In this document: positions 11,389 to 22,700 of the stretch, one piece after another
Position numbering within the stretch: position 1 is the first letter of the stretch
Layout: each line of letters starts with the position of its first letter
Origin: Aradus depressus
Taxonomy: Eukaryota > Arthropoda > Insecta > Hemiptera > Aradidae
Length of the DNA: 64,000 bases
Assembly (NCBI GenBank): GCA_963662175.1
Contig: OY759215.1
Location: 12,761,079-12,825,078, forward strand
Direction of reading: 5' to 3'
Notes under the pieces: generated by a model
Seen by the model: only the letters and a program-made list of their open reading frames with translations
What the model was told of the DNA's origin: nothing
Databases searched by the model: none
Program-made: the position numbers and the translations under genes

Positions 11389-14380
11389 AATTATAATTAT
11401 TTCGGCTATCTCAAGTGAATAAAAACTGACTTGTGAGTTCTTTGAGGAAAAATAATTCATTTATAAGATGAAATGTATTTATTTATTTATACATGAAAAA
11501 TTACTAATTTATAAAAGATATTCTAAACTATGGAATTGTTGAATATCCATGTTTTGGCGTAGACAGCATCTACAAATACATACATAAATACATTCCAAAA
11601 CTAATTATTAATAAATCAAAACAATTTTCTATAGAAACTCTGTGGTGACCTGAGATCTCTGTATTATATAAGTATATTTAAATGCAGAACTTACCTAAAT
11701 GCTCTATTTCTGTCATTGGTTATATCAGTAAGACAACAAAAGGTACAGGTGAACAAACTGACTAATCCTCCAGATAGTGAAACAATTACAGAAGGAACTA
11801 AAAACCAGACGGGCGTCAAATGAGGTAAATTGTATAGCAGATACCAGCCGATATAATACAATGTGAATCCTAAAACAGAACAGCTAGATAGCAAAAATAA
11901 TAACATAAATACCTTATATCGTCGGTAACAAATTAGTAACAACTTAAAAACGTCATTTTTGAGAGTTATATGCAGAAATGTGTAGCTAAAAATACTTCTC
12001 TAGGATAGAACGGCAGAACTCTTAACTCCAGAAAGGGCTGCTAGAATGCAATTTTGTCGTTTTTCATTGCCAGAACAGCGCTAGCTCTATACCATGAAGT
12101 GTGGCGCTAAACTAAATTTGTTGCTATCGCATAGATGTAATAAGATAAACTGCAAGAAACTAAAAACTTTCTAAACCCTCTCTCCAAATGAAAAAAAAAA
12201 GAAGTTTTTGAGTTGTGTTGCTTTTTATGTGCTCCGACAATATGTGAAAGGAACATTCTGGAGAAGGTTACTTTACATAAGAGAATCAGGTCTTCAGTTT
12301 TTGCCATTTTTTGTGGAAACGGCACATCTTAAGAGTGACTCTAAATGGATTTAGCAGAGAAGATAATCATCGTTGAGACAAGCTAACATTCAGGTTTTTG
12401 CGACAAATCAATAGTGAGATATACGCAGCAATCCTCGTTCATTCAGAATTGGTCCAAATCAATCCTAGAGATGACGGTGATGCTCCGAAACTGTTGGCTG
12501 AGCTACCAAATATGTTAAGAACTTAATAATCCTTAATTTATCTCTAGTATATTCCAACCGTTAGATGCACGGTTTCAAGAAAATTAGGGAAAACCATCGA
12601 AAGCTCAGTTATGAGCGTCATTTTCATCCAACTTCGGGTAAAAATTTTCTTCGTTTACCCACTGAAGATATTCCAGTGGTAGGGTCAGTAGAATATTCGG
12701 AGTAGTTCACCCGTAACCTGCGCGTATAATCTACGTAGAGTATGTTACGTCGAATATTAGGTTTCACTGATAATTTACACTAGAATATTAGCTCACTGCT
12801 GCCAGAGGCCTTTACAAGTTCTAAGAGAGATCATTTCTGTCTCAATTTGTCCATCGAAGACGCTATTGTCCAACACCTCTGTCCTCAGTTCCTAGTTCAA
12901 TATTTTAATTAGAAATGTATTTGTCATTATATTCATTAAGCTTTTATCGTAGAGAAAATGGCGAAAAGAAAACTGAAATGAACCAATCTCGTGGTACGCA
13001 TATAAAAAACAGCATTTACGTTTTCGGTTAAATGTTTTACTACCCCAGCTATCCGAAGTATAGAGAAAGCTATGTAATCGGTCTAAAAGCAGGATTATGG
13101 CTAGGAATCCTTAGCTGGAGCGCTACACTCTCAAAATGAAACATACAAATCCGTACCGGGCACTATACTCATCAATATAAAATGAAGTAATGGACTGGAT
13201 ACCTGCCAGAGGTAGAACAAGGAATGGTTTGCGTCCATTAGTATCAGACCAGGGCCCTATAAAGAGAGACAGGAGACCCGCGATGATGGCCTCTATCAGT
13301 GCCTTCCACATCACTATCTGGGTGGTGTACGGCTGAACCATTCTCTCTACCTCAGGATCCATCTGGCCGGTACAATTGTCCATCGGTAGATCCATAATTG
13401 TTGTACAAGTCCTTGAGAGTAATACACTCGTGTTAAGTCCATCTATTAGATAAAAAATAATGAACATTATTATTATAGAAATAAATACTTAAAAAACACC
13501 CAGGTAATTTACTACTATGTGTTGCATGGCGATTTTCAGATATTATGCACCATTTCCTATATTTAATTTCGTAGGTACATATTTCGGGAATAAATAATAA
13601 ATCTAAAATGTATATTAACCCTCTCCAAATGACCCCGATGCTCTATGAGCCGTCTTCTATTAGACTTAGGGCTAAATATATGGAGTGGGTGAGGGCGCCG
13701 GTAGCTCATTGGTATGCGTGCTTGCTTTCTGAGCTCAAGATCGAAACCCGGCCGAGGCCCTTAGTTTATTTTATCTGAGAGGTAAAATAAACATAAGCAC
13801 GCCGTCCGTCGGACGGGGCGTTAAGCGATGGTCTCAAGCCTGTACGATGTCAGGTACTCGTTAAAGACCCCTGCCCTAGGTGAATAAAAATTTAGGGTAG
13901 GCAAAATTTAGGACTCCCACAGTAGAGTCGGGTTCATGTCCACCAGAGTGACGAGCGCTCTGGTAGTAGACGATATGACCTCGTAGTTAAAGCCCGGGCA
14001 TGAGTCATAATAACTAACTATAGTGTGGGTGATATTATAACGTGTTTACCGCTTCCGCACCTTTTATCTACAATCTGTGTAACATATACAATAGGTAGAT
14101 AAGTCTATGTACAATGCAAGAAAACGTGATAACATCAGATGGGAGTAACCAGCCAGGGCTCACATTACCTATAAAGTTTAAATAAAGATAATCATTTAAA
14201 TAGAAATCAGACTGATAAATTATAAATGGTAAAAGAAAAATAACTACCTGTCAAAGCAAAGGCGAAGAATGATAAGAAAATTGGAGGTTCGACTGAGATA
14301 GGAAACCTGGTCCTTTTGGGTTCTCTTGGATCAGCGTCATTTGAAATCCCAGACGGAATCTGACGGGACTCTTCGGTCAT
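5771..14380 (-). CDS. SLC46-type (proton-coupled folate transporter-like) major facilitator
   Basis: Nine minus-strand exons: 14248-14380, 13203-13442, 11695-11869, 10066-10249, 9079-9223, 8429-8524, 7912-8139, 6844-7000 and 5771-5858. All junctions are GT-AG and the phases agree, giving about 481 aa from ATG 14380 to TGA 5771. The length fits SLC46A1-3 (about 460 aa). The protein is a plasma- or lysosomal-membrane carrier with about 12 hydrophobic helices. After helix 2 stands the MFS loop GPWSDTNGRKPF (near residue 115). The first lumenal loop has an N-glycosylation site (NCT) and several cysteines. The stretch VRPRKGR precedes helix 7, as expected for the central cytosolic loop. The C-terminus is acidic (DEDDSD). 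Introns carry a SINE (13693-14024), a SINE broken by a TIR element (5965-6710), and hammerhead-like repeats (9788-10000, 10470-10570). The family is clear; the substrate (folate, heme, muropeptide or other) cannot be told. Exon 9 is the least certain but fits phase and stop. Confidence 0.9.
5965..6710 (-). mobile_element. SINE family 1 copy, split by a TIR element
   Basis: SINE body sequence is present at about 5965-6090 (CTCTGGTGGTCATGA, GGGGTCTTTAACGAGTACCT) and continues at 6658-6710 (TTAACGTTCC, CATCTCAGATAAAAT). The 6091-6657 TIR element separates the parts exactly where the SINE reads GCTTAACGTCC. It sits in the last SLC46 intron. Confidence 0.8.
6091..6657. mobile_element. Non-autonomous TIR element (Harbinger-like duplication)
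   Basis: 567 bp with perfect 36-bp terminal inverted repeats beginning AGGCGCGTACACACTAGGCG and continuing AACGCATGCGACCGAA. The flanking 3 bp are TAA on both sides (6088-6090, 6658-6660). A 3-bp TWA duplication is typical of PIF/Harbinger. No transposase is encoded. Internal copies of CGAACGCATGCG-like sequence repeat the TIR. Superfamily assignment is inference. Confidence 0.85.
7140..7430. repeat. Dispersed repeat with weak internal tandem units
   Basis: Two units of about 150 bp share AATTTTATGTCAATTCATTC / AATTTTATGACGATACATTC and a step resembling TTGATAGGTGCCATCC. Related units occur at 23925-24110, 32820-33240 and 46735-47110. It lies in an SLC46 intron. Confidence 0.6.
9788..10000 (+). 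repeat. Hammerhead-like repeat, family C, single arm
   Basis: Shares AGGAAGATTCTGATTGACA, GTTAACATAAAGAACACA, GTGCTTCCCGAAACGTTTGT and GGGAGAAGTGATGC with the right arm of the fold-back at 37140-37530. Only one arm is present. It lies between SLC46 exons 4 and 5. Confidence 0.75.
9885..9927 (+). ncRNA. Hammerhead-ribozyme-like core, family C
   Basis: CTGATGA (9885-9891), one extra T, stem II GGGAG/TTCCC with a TGC loop, then GAAAC-GTTT-GTA, which fits a minimal stem III (AC/GU) with A at the cleavage position. Stem I pairing is poor, so activity is doubtful. Confidence 0.4.
10470..10600 (-). repeat. Hammerhead-like repeat, family A/D, single arm
   Basis: The minus strand carries the hammerhead-like core and then GTGGAATTAGACAATAT and an AT-rich tail, the same order as the fold-back arms at 40830-41042. 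It lies in the SLC46 intron between exons 3 and 4. Confidence 0.75.
10531..10569 (-). ncRNA. Hammerhead-ribozyme-like core, best copy
   Basis: Minus strand: stem I strand TGTG, CTGACGA, one extra T, stem II GGC/GCC closed by a GTAA (GNRA) loop, GAA, minimal stem III ACCGGT, A at the cleavage position, then CACA, which pairs with TGTG. Every core position of the hammerhead consensus is satisfied. The residue between A9 and stem II is extra but recurs in all copies here. Confidence 0.55.
10905..10970. repeat. Microsatellite (TA)n(GA)n
   Basis: A run of TA followed by GA repeats in an SLC46 intron. Confidence 0.95.
11314..11385. repeat. Microsatellite (TA)n
   Basis: About 35 uninterrupted TA units in the SLC46 intron between exons 3 and 4. 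Confidence 0.97.
13693..14024 (+). mobile_element. SINE family 1 copy, full length
   Basis: Begins GGGCGCCGGTAGCTCATTGG with tRNA-like A and B boxes (GATCGAAACCCGGCC) and ends GAGTCATAATAACTAACTATA. An 8-bp direct repeat GTGGGTGA flanks it (13685-13692, 14025-14032). It sits in SLC46 intron 1. Confidence 0.92.
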
Positions 14381-15122
14381 TATTTAGATTAGAAAATTTC
14401 GCGTCTAAAACAAAAAAAAAAATATTTCAATAATTGTTTTCCGAGTAGTGTAAATAAATTCATATTGACATAATCATTCAGATAAACATTTTTAAATTGT
14501 GTTCAGGAATACTTGAATGAGTGGTAATAATTATACTTCAAATGTCAAGATGCTTATGAAAAACAAAAACTTATACTTTTATGAAAAACAAAAACTTATT
14601 TTCATTAGAGGTCCTTTGGTTTTTTTCATATGGAAGATAAAAAAAAAACATTGAGCACCATGTTCTTCTATTTTTTACAAGAAAATAATAACAAAGAATA
14701 AGAAATTATGAAGACATTATATGACGAAGAGCTGGGCGATAAAAAAAAATTAATTACTTTTTTCAACAACATTAGTAGGTGATCCTTGTAACTGGAACTT
14801 GTCTGCAAACCCACCTAACTACTATATGAAAAATAATAAAAATTTGTGATTTTAATGCGAAAAAACTGTTTGCTCATTATCAAAAAAATTGTTTTATAAA
14901 ACATTATGAGACACAAGTTCATGCCACACCCGAATACACTAGTAGAAGCCGTGTCGGTCATTGTCAGACAACCCTCCTCGACGATTCAGTTGGCCGCGTG
15001 ACCTTCTGCCTGAGGAGGCGATGATGTTGACCAGCCGTTTCACCTAGAGACTCAAGAGGTGGTTTTTGTTTTCCTTTTGTCTGTCCACACTTCCTAGTTA
15101 TGATGTATTTCATATTTGGAAA
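14381..15122. other. Upstream region of the SLC46 gene
   Basis: Holds the presumed 5' UTR and promoter of the minus-strand SLC46 gene. AT-rich, with no clear TATA or initiator; nothing else is recognised. Confidence 0.4.
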
Positions 15123-15189
15123 TCTATATTAGTAAAACTGAAACGGGGTTTGTGTGTTTGTTTGTTTGTTCCAGCATCACGCCCAAACG

Positions 15190-16130
15190 GCTGGACGGAT
15201 TTCCATAAAACTTCACATCTAGCATCCTTTCGAGTCCGATTGAATAATAGGCTGTGGCGTCCCAAATTCCGAACGGGAAGGGGGGTTGTTAGGGGGCTAA
15301 GCATAAAAATAGTGCTAACTCATTAATTAATGGTCGGATTGTCACGAAATTTTAAATGTAGTATTCTTAAAGCGGAAATTGAAAAATACTCTTTGTGACA
15401 TCACATTTTGGTTGTGGGGGGTAGGCCTTAATATAGAGATACCGGTAGGTCATTAACGGGGGGGGGGGGGGGGGAGGGGGGGGCTATGCATAAACATAGT
15501 GCTAACTCATTAATTAATGGTCGGATTGTCATGAAATTTCACATGTAGTATTTCTAAAGGTCAAATAGACGAATAGGGTGTGACTTCACAAAATTTTGAA
15601 CGGGAGGGGGAGTTGTGGGGGGAGGCCTAAATATAAAGATACCGATAGCTCAATAACTAATGGTCGGATTATCCTGAAATTTGACATGTACTAATCTAAA
15701 AAGCCAATTGAAATATAGATTGCGTGGCGTCCAAAATTTCGAACCGGAGGGGGGTTGTAATGGGGGGCTAAGCATAAAAATAGTTCTAACTCATTAATTA
15801 ATGGTCGGATTGTCATGGAATTTCACATGTAGTATTCTTAAAGGCCAAATAAAAAATAGGGTGTGTGACGTCACAACGTGAACGGGAGGGGGGGGGGGGG
15901 TGTGGGGGTCTAAGTATAAAAATAGTGGTACAAACAACTCAACATTTTGAAAGGGAGGGGGGTTTTGGGGTAGGCCTTAGCATAAAGATAATTGTAGCTC
16001 GAATGGTCGGATTGTCATGGAATTTCACATGTAGTATTCTTAAAAGACAAAAACAAAAAAGGATATGTGACGTCTCAAAATTGTCAAGGAGAGGGAGGTA
16101 TGGGGGAGCAAGCATATAAATAGTAGTTTC
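15190..16130 (+). repeat. Tandem 140-200-bp units inside the Helitron-like element
   Basis: TGGTCGGAT recurs at 15331, 15518, 15661, 15802 and 16003, each followed by a CACATGTAGTATT-like segment, a GTGACGTCAC-like segment and a run of G. A less conserved first unit begins near 15190. Confidence 0.8.
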
Positions 16131-16299
16131 AAAAGCAATATTTAAAAATTGGCTGTGACCTTTTGAACTGGAGGGGCGGGGGTGCATTAATGCTGAATGA
16201 ATCTCACATTCTTGGAGATGGGGTACAGCCCTAATTTTAATAGGGTGGGTTCCCTAAGCATGTATTACCTAGAATAATAATAGATCTCACCAGCGTTCT

Positions 16300-16825
16300 T
16301 AAGCACAAAGTAGCTAGGGCATCCGCTGTTGCAGGCACATACTAGCTGCAGTGTCCAGCGTTCCTAACTACGTGCTATCTGTGTTGCCCAGCGTTCCTAA
16401 GAACTTAATAGCTGGTTGCACGGAGTATCGAGGCGCTTACTATCTAAGGTGCCCGGCGTTCTTAAGTAGGAACTAGCTGTGGTTCCAAGTGGTTCTATTA
16501 GCTGGTCTGGCCGCCGTTGCAAGGCACATACTACGAGTAGCTGTGTGGCCACGTAATCCTGAACACGTACTAGCTGTGGTGCGCAGCATTCCTAAGAACG
16601 TAATAGCTGTTGTGCCCAGCGGTTTTAAGCACACACTAGCTGTGGTGCCCAGCTGTTCCGAGCACTTACTAGCTGGGGTGGTACGCCGTTGCAAGGCCGA
16701 TACTAGCTGTGGTCACGAGCGTTCTTAAGTAAGTACTGGCTAGGATGTTCAGCGATGCTAAGTATTTACTAGCTGTGGTGCCCAGTGGTCCTAAATACTT
16801 ACTAGCTGGGGTGTCTGCCGTTGAA
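16300..16825 (+). repeat. 33-bp minisatellite, about 16 units
   Basis: ACTAGCTGTGGTGCCCAG recurs every 33 bp (for example 16635, 16668, 16701). It is the opposite-orientation counterpart of the 697-1385 array and lies just before the 3' hairpin of the Helitron-like element. Confidence 0.88.
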
Positions 16826-16965
16826 GGACTATAAGCCTTATTCCATTTGAATAATTAAAAATTATAACATCATGAATGTACTGTCGAAGAATTGAATGGG
16901 ATTCGAATTAGAGATATTAGGAGAAATGCCAAAATTCCCCGGGCAACGCCGGGTATTACTGCTAG

Positions 16966-17640
16966 TTACATAATAAACGCGAAAAAAAAAATATATATAT
17001 GTACAAATTTTCAAAATACATAAAAGGCGCTATTTTCCGAAATAACATTTTAAATGAAATTTTGTTTAAAAAAACTGAAATACTTGACTGCCCTAGATTG
17101 CCTGCCCTGCGCCTATTTTGGTTGCAACATGAATGTATACATACACTTCTCCCTCATATTACGCGTGTACTCACTATGCGTTTTCAGTATTACGCGGATC
17201 ATTTTTTCTCCCTGAAATATGCATAACGCGGCTCGTAGAAGAAGGTTTCACCTACGTCTTATTCACCCGGGATATTCGGTAACGCTGCAGTGTTCCCGTT
17301 GAAGTTACTGGTTGCAGAAAAAACTAAAAATTCCTGTCAATCAAAAATCACAAGTGTATAAGTAATAGCAAAATATTCTTCGTATAATTGATTTTTTTTA
17401 TTTGTTTCTGAATCGTTTGTTTCTAAATGTTATACATATTTTACTGGTTTTATGTGCACAAATTTTAGTTTCAATAAAATTTTTCGTTTGAACACTTTTT
17501 ATTTTTGTAATACGTACATAGGTACATAAGTTTTAAGTTTTATGAGAGATATTCTGATATGACAACATTACAAAGCAAGTATTTTTTCACGATTATAGAG
17601 CATTTTTGGCCCTTGAATACATTGTACTCATAAACTTCCT
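16966..17640. other. Intergenic stretch, nothing recognised
   Basis: AT-rich sequence between the Helitron-like element and the 60-bp minisatellite. No gene or named repeat was seen. Confidence 0.5.
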
Positions 17641-18125
17641 ACTACGCAGAATGTGTCTGGAACGTATCCCCTGCGATATATGAGGGAGAAGTGAATATGA
17701 AATGTTTCTGGAACGTATCCCCTGTGTTATACGAGGGAGAAGTGTATATGAAATGTTTCTGGAACATATCCCCTGCGATATACGAAGAAGTGTAAATTAA
17801 ATGTTTCTGGAACGTATCCCCTGCGATATACGAGGGAGAAGTGTAGTTAGTTAGTTTAGTTATTATGACCAATGCCCGGGCCTCATCTACTAGGTCATAT
17901 CGCCTACTACCAGAGCGCTCTTTCGTCTCTCTGGTGAACGTCCCATCCAAAGGAAGGCGTGCTTAAGTGTATTTTACCTCCCAGATAAAATAAACTAAGG
18001 GCCTCGGTCGGGTTTCAAACCTACGATCTTGAGCTCAGTAAGCAAGCACGCATACCACTGAGCTAACGACGCGCCCCCCCCCCCCCCCCCCCCCCCCCCT
18101 TCCCGGGAGAAGTGTAAATGAAATC
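17641..18125. repeat. 60-bp minisatellite interrupted by a SINE
   Basis: About 3.5 units with TTTCTGGAACGTATCCCCTG and CGAGGGAGAAGTGTA; the array stops at 17845 and resumes at 18108 (GGGAGAAGTGTAAATGAAAT) after a SINE. The 60-bp period makes an open frame on the minus strand with a repeated GDTFQKHFIYTSPSY, judged not to be a gene. Confidence 0.85.
17846..18107 (-). mobile_element. SINE family 1 copy inserted in the minisatellite
   Basis: The minus-strand SINE runs from the head near 18075 to its TTAGTTAGTT-like tail at 17847, with an internal deletion. It is flanked by GGGAGAAGTGTA on both sides, consistent with a target duplication. A run of about 30 C lies at its head end (18072-18100). 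Confidence 0.85.
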
Positions 18126-19650
18126 CGTGCTTTTAAGCATACTCCAGCCACTTTTATTGAATATTTTAGATTTTTACTTTACTACCCACTCTCTAAAAGT
18201 AGCAGACACAAAATTTAAAATAATACAGATAAAAATAATTGAACATTTTTTCTTTAGTTTTTTCAATCATAAATACGTTTACAGAACAGCTACCAGGAGT
18301 GAGCTTGAATTTTCTTTCTGCCCAAGAGGTCCATAACTACTTTCAAACAATATCTAAATATCCTATTCAGGCAATAACATTCAGAATGTTATTTTAAACT
18401 TAATCTTTTGAGAAATTAAATAATTGATTATAATCAAAATTTACCTTTACTCCAGATCAACTGTGAATTGCTTGCATTAAAATTGTCAACAAGTTGTCGT
18501 GATGTTTATGGATGCATCCTCAGTGTTTTACTGGTTACACACTGATAGTACAATGATTCTTCTGAGTTACACAAAGAGAATTCTAGAATGATTAATCATC
18601 CGCTGCAAAAGGAACATGCACTGATGAATGAGAAAACATAACGATTTCTCAGTGTCGAAGATAACTAGGTAATTGGAGGACTCAGCAGGATTGATTTGAT
18701 TCACAACAAAGAAATCTTTGATTCACAAAGAAATTATAGAATGAAGATGCTAACAAAGGATGAAGCCATAAAACTGTTTTATAATGTAACCAGATGCAAG
18801 TAGATAGCAAAACAAGAACCTGATACTAAAAACTACAACTTTTTTCTTCAATAAGGAACATTAAATAAGGAATTTTATATTTAGTATTGAAAATCTCTAG
18901 GAATTTTTTATTTTATTTTCTACTCATATTTTCAACTAAAACAAAACAAAGATATTTGTTCTCATACCAGTGTATTATTGCAAAATTTTAAAGAGATATC
19001 TCTTCAAGGACAGGATACTGCAATGTTTTTTTTCCCCATCAAGACACTAAAAAAAGACAATTCATGCTTAGATCTAATAGTTCCTTTTTTTCTTAAATTT
19101 AGTTTGTTATTTCCAATGTAAAACTGAAAGAAACAATAGTTTATTTCCCAATTTTTTATCTTTTAAATGTTATAATAAATCTAATAAATATTTATCTCTA
19201 TCTCCTTTAAGAATATGAGTAAAAAATATATATATTTTCTTCAGCATGCTGAACAAAGATTTTGTACTGTACAGTCAAAATCAATAATTAAATAAAGTTA
19301 TTAAAAAATAAAAGCAAAATTAATACACTATTTGGACTTTCATTCCTCAATTGACAATAATAAAAAAATAACGATAACAAAAGATATCAGCTAAAATTAG
19401 GGAGATTTTAATTAGTGTACAAATCATTATGAAGTTTAAGAAACATGCAGTTCCTAAAATAATGTTATCTGACAGCCACTATCTTCCAAATTTTATCGGA
19501 TAGTCAAAATTACCTTCAGTGACGCCACATGACGTTGTATTTTAAAAACCTGAAAAAGATATAAACACCAGCTGATAACAACAGCTGATTTTGTTGACAC
19601 TGTCCCTCGTTACTAAGTGCGACATACTTGCTGAACTTTTTTTTTTTTCA
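18126..19650. other. Upstream region of the AMPK beta gene
   Basis: AT-rich sequence with no recognised repeat. The 3' end probably contains the AMPK beta promoter, upstream of a possible 5' UTR intron acceptor at 19651. No TATA box can be assigned with confidence. Confidence 0.4.
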
Positions 19651-19737
19651 GGATGTAAAAGTTATTTATTCTATTTTCAAAAAAAGTTATAGATCTAGAC
19701 AATTGTATTTTGTGTATGGAGTTCATCTAACTCAATA

Positions 19738-22700
19738 ATGGGAAATGCTGGTAGTGCTGGGGGACGGGAACGACAGAAGGTTGGCGAATTACACGTTCCT
19801 AATTCGCCTGGTAAAGACGACCAGGCATTTGTTTTTGATAAAAAACGTGAAGCCAATTTAGTTTACCAATCATCTCACGAAGAAGAAGATCCACCATATT
19901 ACTCAAAGTCAGATGAAAATCCTAATGTGAGTGTAATTTGATCAGTTTTCAACACAAACAGATCCATTCATTGAGCCCATTTAGTTTTGAACAGTGTGTT
20001 TTTAATTAATAACTCAGTTATGATCATTTGTATACTATTCAACAATACTGCAAGGCACATAAGAGCACATTCACTAGCCTATATTAATCTCGAAATGGGA
20101 AAATACACGTACGAAAGACAAGAACACGTACCAAAATTAACTATTATTACTAGCCGTTATATTATTAAAATTAAAACACTCCCTAACTGCATAATTCAAT
20201 AAAAATACAACAAAAAAGCAGAGAGGGGAAAAACAAGCGATTTGACCTTCTACATTATGAACATTATCCCATTTGAAAAATTCCCTACGAGTATAGACAA
20301 AGCAACACTTATATTTTACCCCATTTTTCTATAAAAATAATTAATACGCTTTATTTTATGTTTAATAAAGAGAAGAAAATAGTCTTGTTCTATCCCATTA
20401 AATAGCGTCATCAAAGTGAAGATCAAGCAATTTACAAATAGTGCAAACAAAACAGTTCCTCAAAGTGAAACTCGGACACATACATTTAATAGCACAAATT
20501 ACATACAGCCAGTAACAAAAATGTTCGGACGGTTTGATTTTTCAATAAAAAATTATAATAATTAAATGCACAAGTAATAAAAAATAATTTAAAAAAATAA
20601 TTAAAGCCATTTTTCAATCAAGAATAAGAATTCAAAAGTGGGTTAGGATAAAGGAAAAACAGCTTTGATTAGAACAAATAAATATTTTAATTTAATAAAT
20701 TTTATAACAAGTAATGTAGGTAACAAAAATTTTCGGACAAAAATGTAAACAACTATAAATAAATTCAATGTTTTTTTTACGATTTCACAAATTCAAAAAC
20801 CATAATGTTAATTAATATTTGGTTGGGTACCCTTTTTGTGTAATAACATCTTTCATTCGATTCGGCATTGATGATGAAACTAATTTTTTGGTGAAATTTG
20901 GAGATATTTTACCCCACTCTTCTAATAACTTTTGTTTCAATTCGTTTTTTGAAGCAATGGGTGTTAATCGAATTTTCCTGTCGAGCTCACCCCATACGTG
21001 TTCAATTGGGTTGAGATCGGGCGATTGGGGGGGGTTTCATAACTTTAGGGCAGTTATACAAAAGCCAAGTACGTACCAATTCACAGGTGTGTTTCGGATC
21101 GTTGTCTTGGTAAAAATGAAAAGTCCGTAAAATCCCAAGTTTTTCAGCACTCTTTTTCAAATTGCTCCTTAGTAATTCGGCATAAACTTTTCCAGTCATG
21201 GTGGTTTCAATGAAAACCAGTTCACCAATTCCACTAGACGCCATACACCCCCACACCATCACTGAGCCACCCCCATGTTTTACTATTGGTTTTAAATTTT
21301 TTGGATTCAGCTCCTCATTACGCCTTCTCCAAATTTTGTCGCGACTGTCGGGACTAAATATATTAAACTTACATTCAAAAGTATTTGCTTGCAATAGAAC
21401 AAACCGCAATAATAAAATATTCTTGTATCTGGTAACTCTTCACAACATAAAAAGAAATCTCAGGTCATGTAATGTCAGAAAACTAGATTTTTGTGATTTG
21501 ACGTTGGAAGAGAGCGACAGCAGCGCTGACCCTCGGCAGAAACCGTCCCTTCCCCCTACTCTATCCCCTCCACCTTCCCTCTAAAGAAACTAAGTACCCA
21601 ATTTTTCTAATTTAAACGTTTTTTCTCCGATATTTCGACAAATAAATGTTTCCAGATCATGTCCGTTTACTTCCATGTAATATATGTATACATATACTAT
21701 TACTTTACTTTTGTTTACTTCCCTATACATATAATATATGTATACATAATAATATGTACTAAAAATTTTGTAATCGTGTGAACATCAGAGATCAATTGCA
21801 TGCGTGTGTTTATGTGAGAGCTCAAACGCTTTGACCTGACATCGTACAGGCTCATGACCATCGCTTAACATCCCATCCGAAGGACGGAGTGCTTAAGTCT
21901 ATTTTACCTCGCAGATTAATGACATTACTCCAAAAAATTTCTGAATGATTCTGGACCTCTTTTGCGAAACTCAATCTTTTTTTTATATTTTTTTCACTCA
22001 CAAACGGTTTTTGGTACTCTCCCATTATATCCTGCTTCTTTTAGAATTCTTCGAACATTTTGTGGGTGAACTTTCTTTCCCGTTTCTCTGTATACCTCGG
22101 CGACGATCTGAGGTGCACTCCTCGAGGGCTTGTTTTTAATTTTCCGGACAACGCTACACCTTTCTCGGTCGTTTAATACTCTTGGACGGCCAGAGGAAGA
22201 TTTCAAAACTATCCGATCCTCGTGCTTATACCTTCGAATTACATCGGCTACGGTGCTTTTACTTCGGCCTACCATACCACCGATTTTGCGGACACTTAAT
22301 CCTTTTTCATAATTAAAAATTATTATCTGTTGAACTTCAAAAGATGTTCGACCCATCTTGACAGCAGGAAATACAAATAACTACTGAATGCAGTAATAGA
22401 AGGATATAAACACATTTCATTTGTTCGGTATTAGCGGTTGGTTGAGAAGGGATTAAAGATCAAGATCAGAGTCGCATTTGTTTACAAAACAAACAACAGG
22501 TGTCCAGAAAATTTTGTTACGTGAATTTCTTGTCTTCAATTATTAATGCAAAAGTTCCTATTAGCTGTAAATGTTTAATTAATTGTTTTACGGAGTTTTG
22601 AAATGATTGATGATCTCGAAATTTAAAACTTTGCTTGAATTAAATATTTTGCCATATAACTATGTGTAACTGCAAAAGAAAAACAAAATTATAAATTGTC

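Larger units (their letters stand above)
15123..16965 (+). mobile_element. Complete non-autonomous Helitron-like element
   Basis: Starts 5'-TC (TCTATATTAGTAAAACTG) and ends with a CCCGG/CCGGG hairpin (16938-16953), 8 nt, then CTAG at 16962-16965. The flanks are A and T, as expected for insertion between A and T without duplication. Inside are about five degenerate units of 140-200 bp (15190-16130), each with ATGGTCGGATTGTC, CACATGTAGTATTC and a G-rich run. These are followed by 33-bp minisatellite units (16300-16825). No Rep/helicase gene is encoded. It lies between the divergent SLC46 and AMPK beta genes. Confidence 0.85.

Noticed and set aside
15066..16187. Several 60-90-aa frames in the G-rich region
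   Set aside because: They lie within the repeated units of the Helitron-like element and lack similarity to Rep or helicase proteins.
17642..17950. Minus-strand frame with repeated GDTFQKHFIYTSPSY
   Set aside because: A product of the 60-bp minisatellite (20 codons per unit) that runs into a SINE at its start.
21002..21584. Plus-strand frames opposite the Tc1 transposase
   Set aside because: Shadows of the minus-strand transposase remnant.
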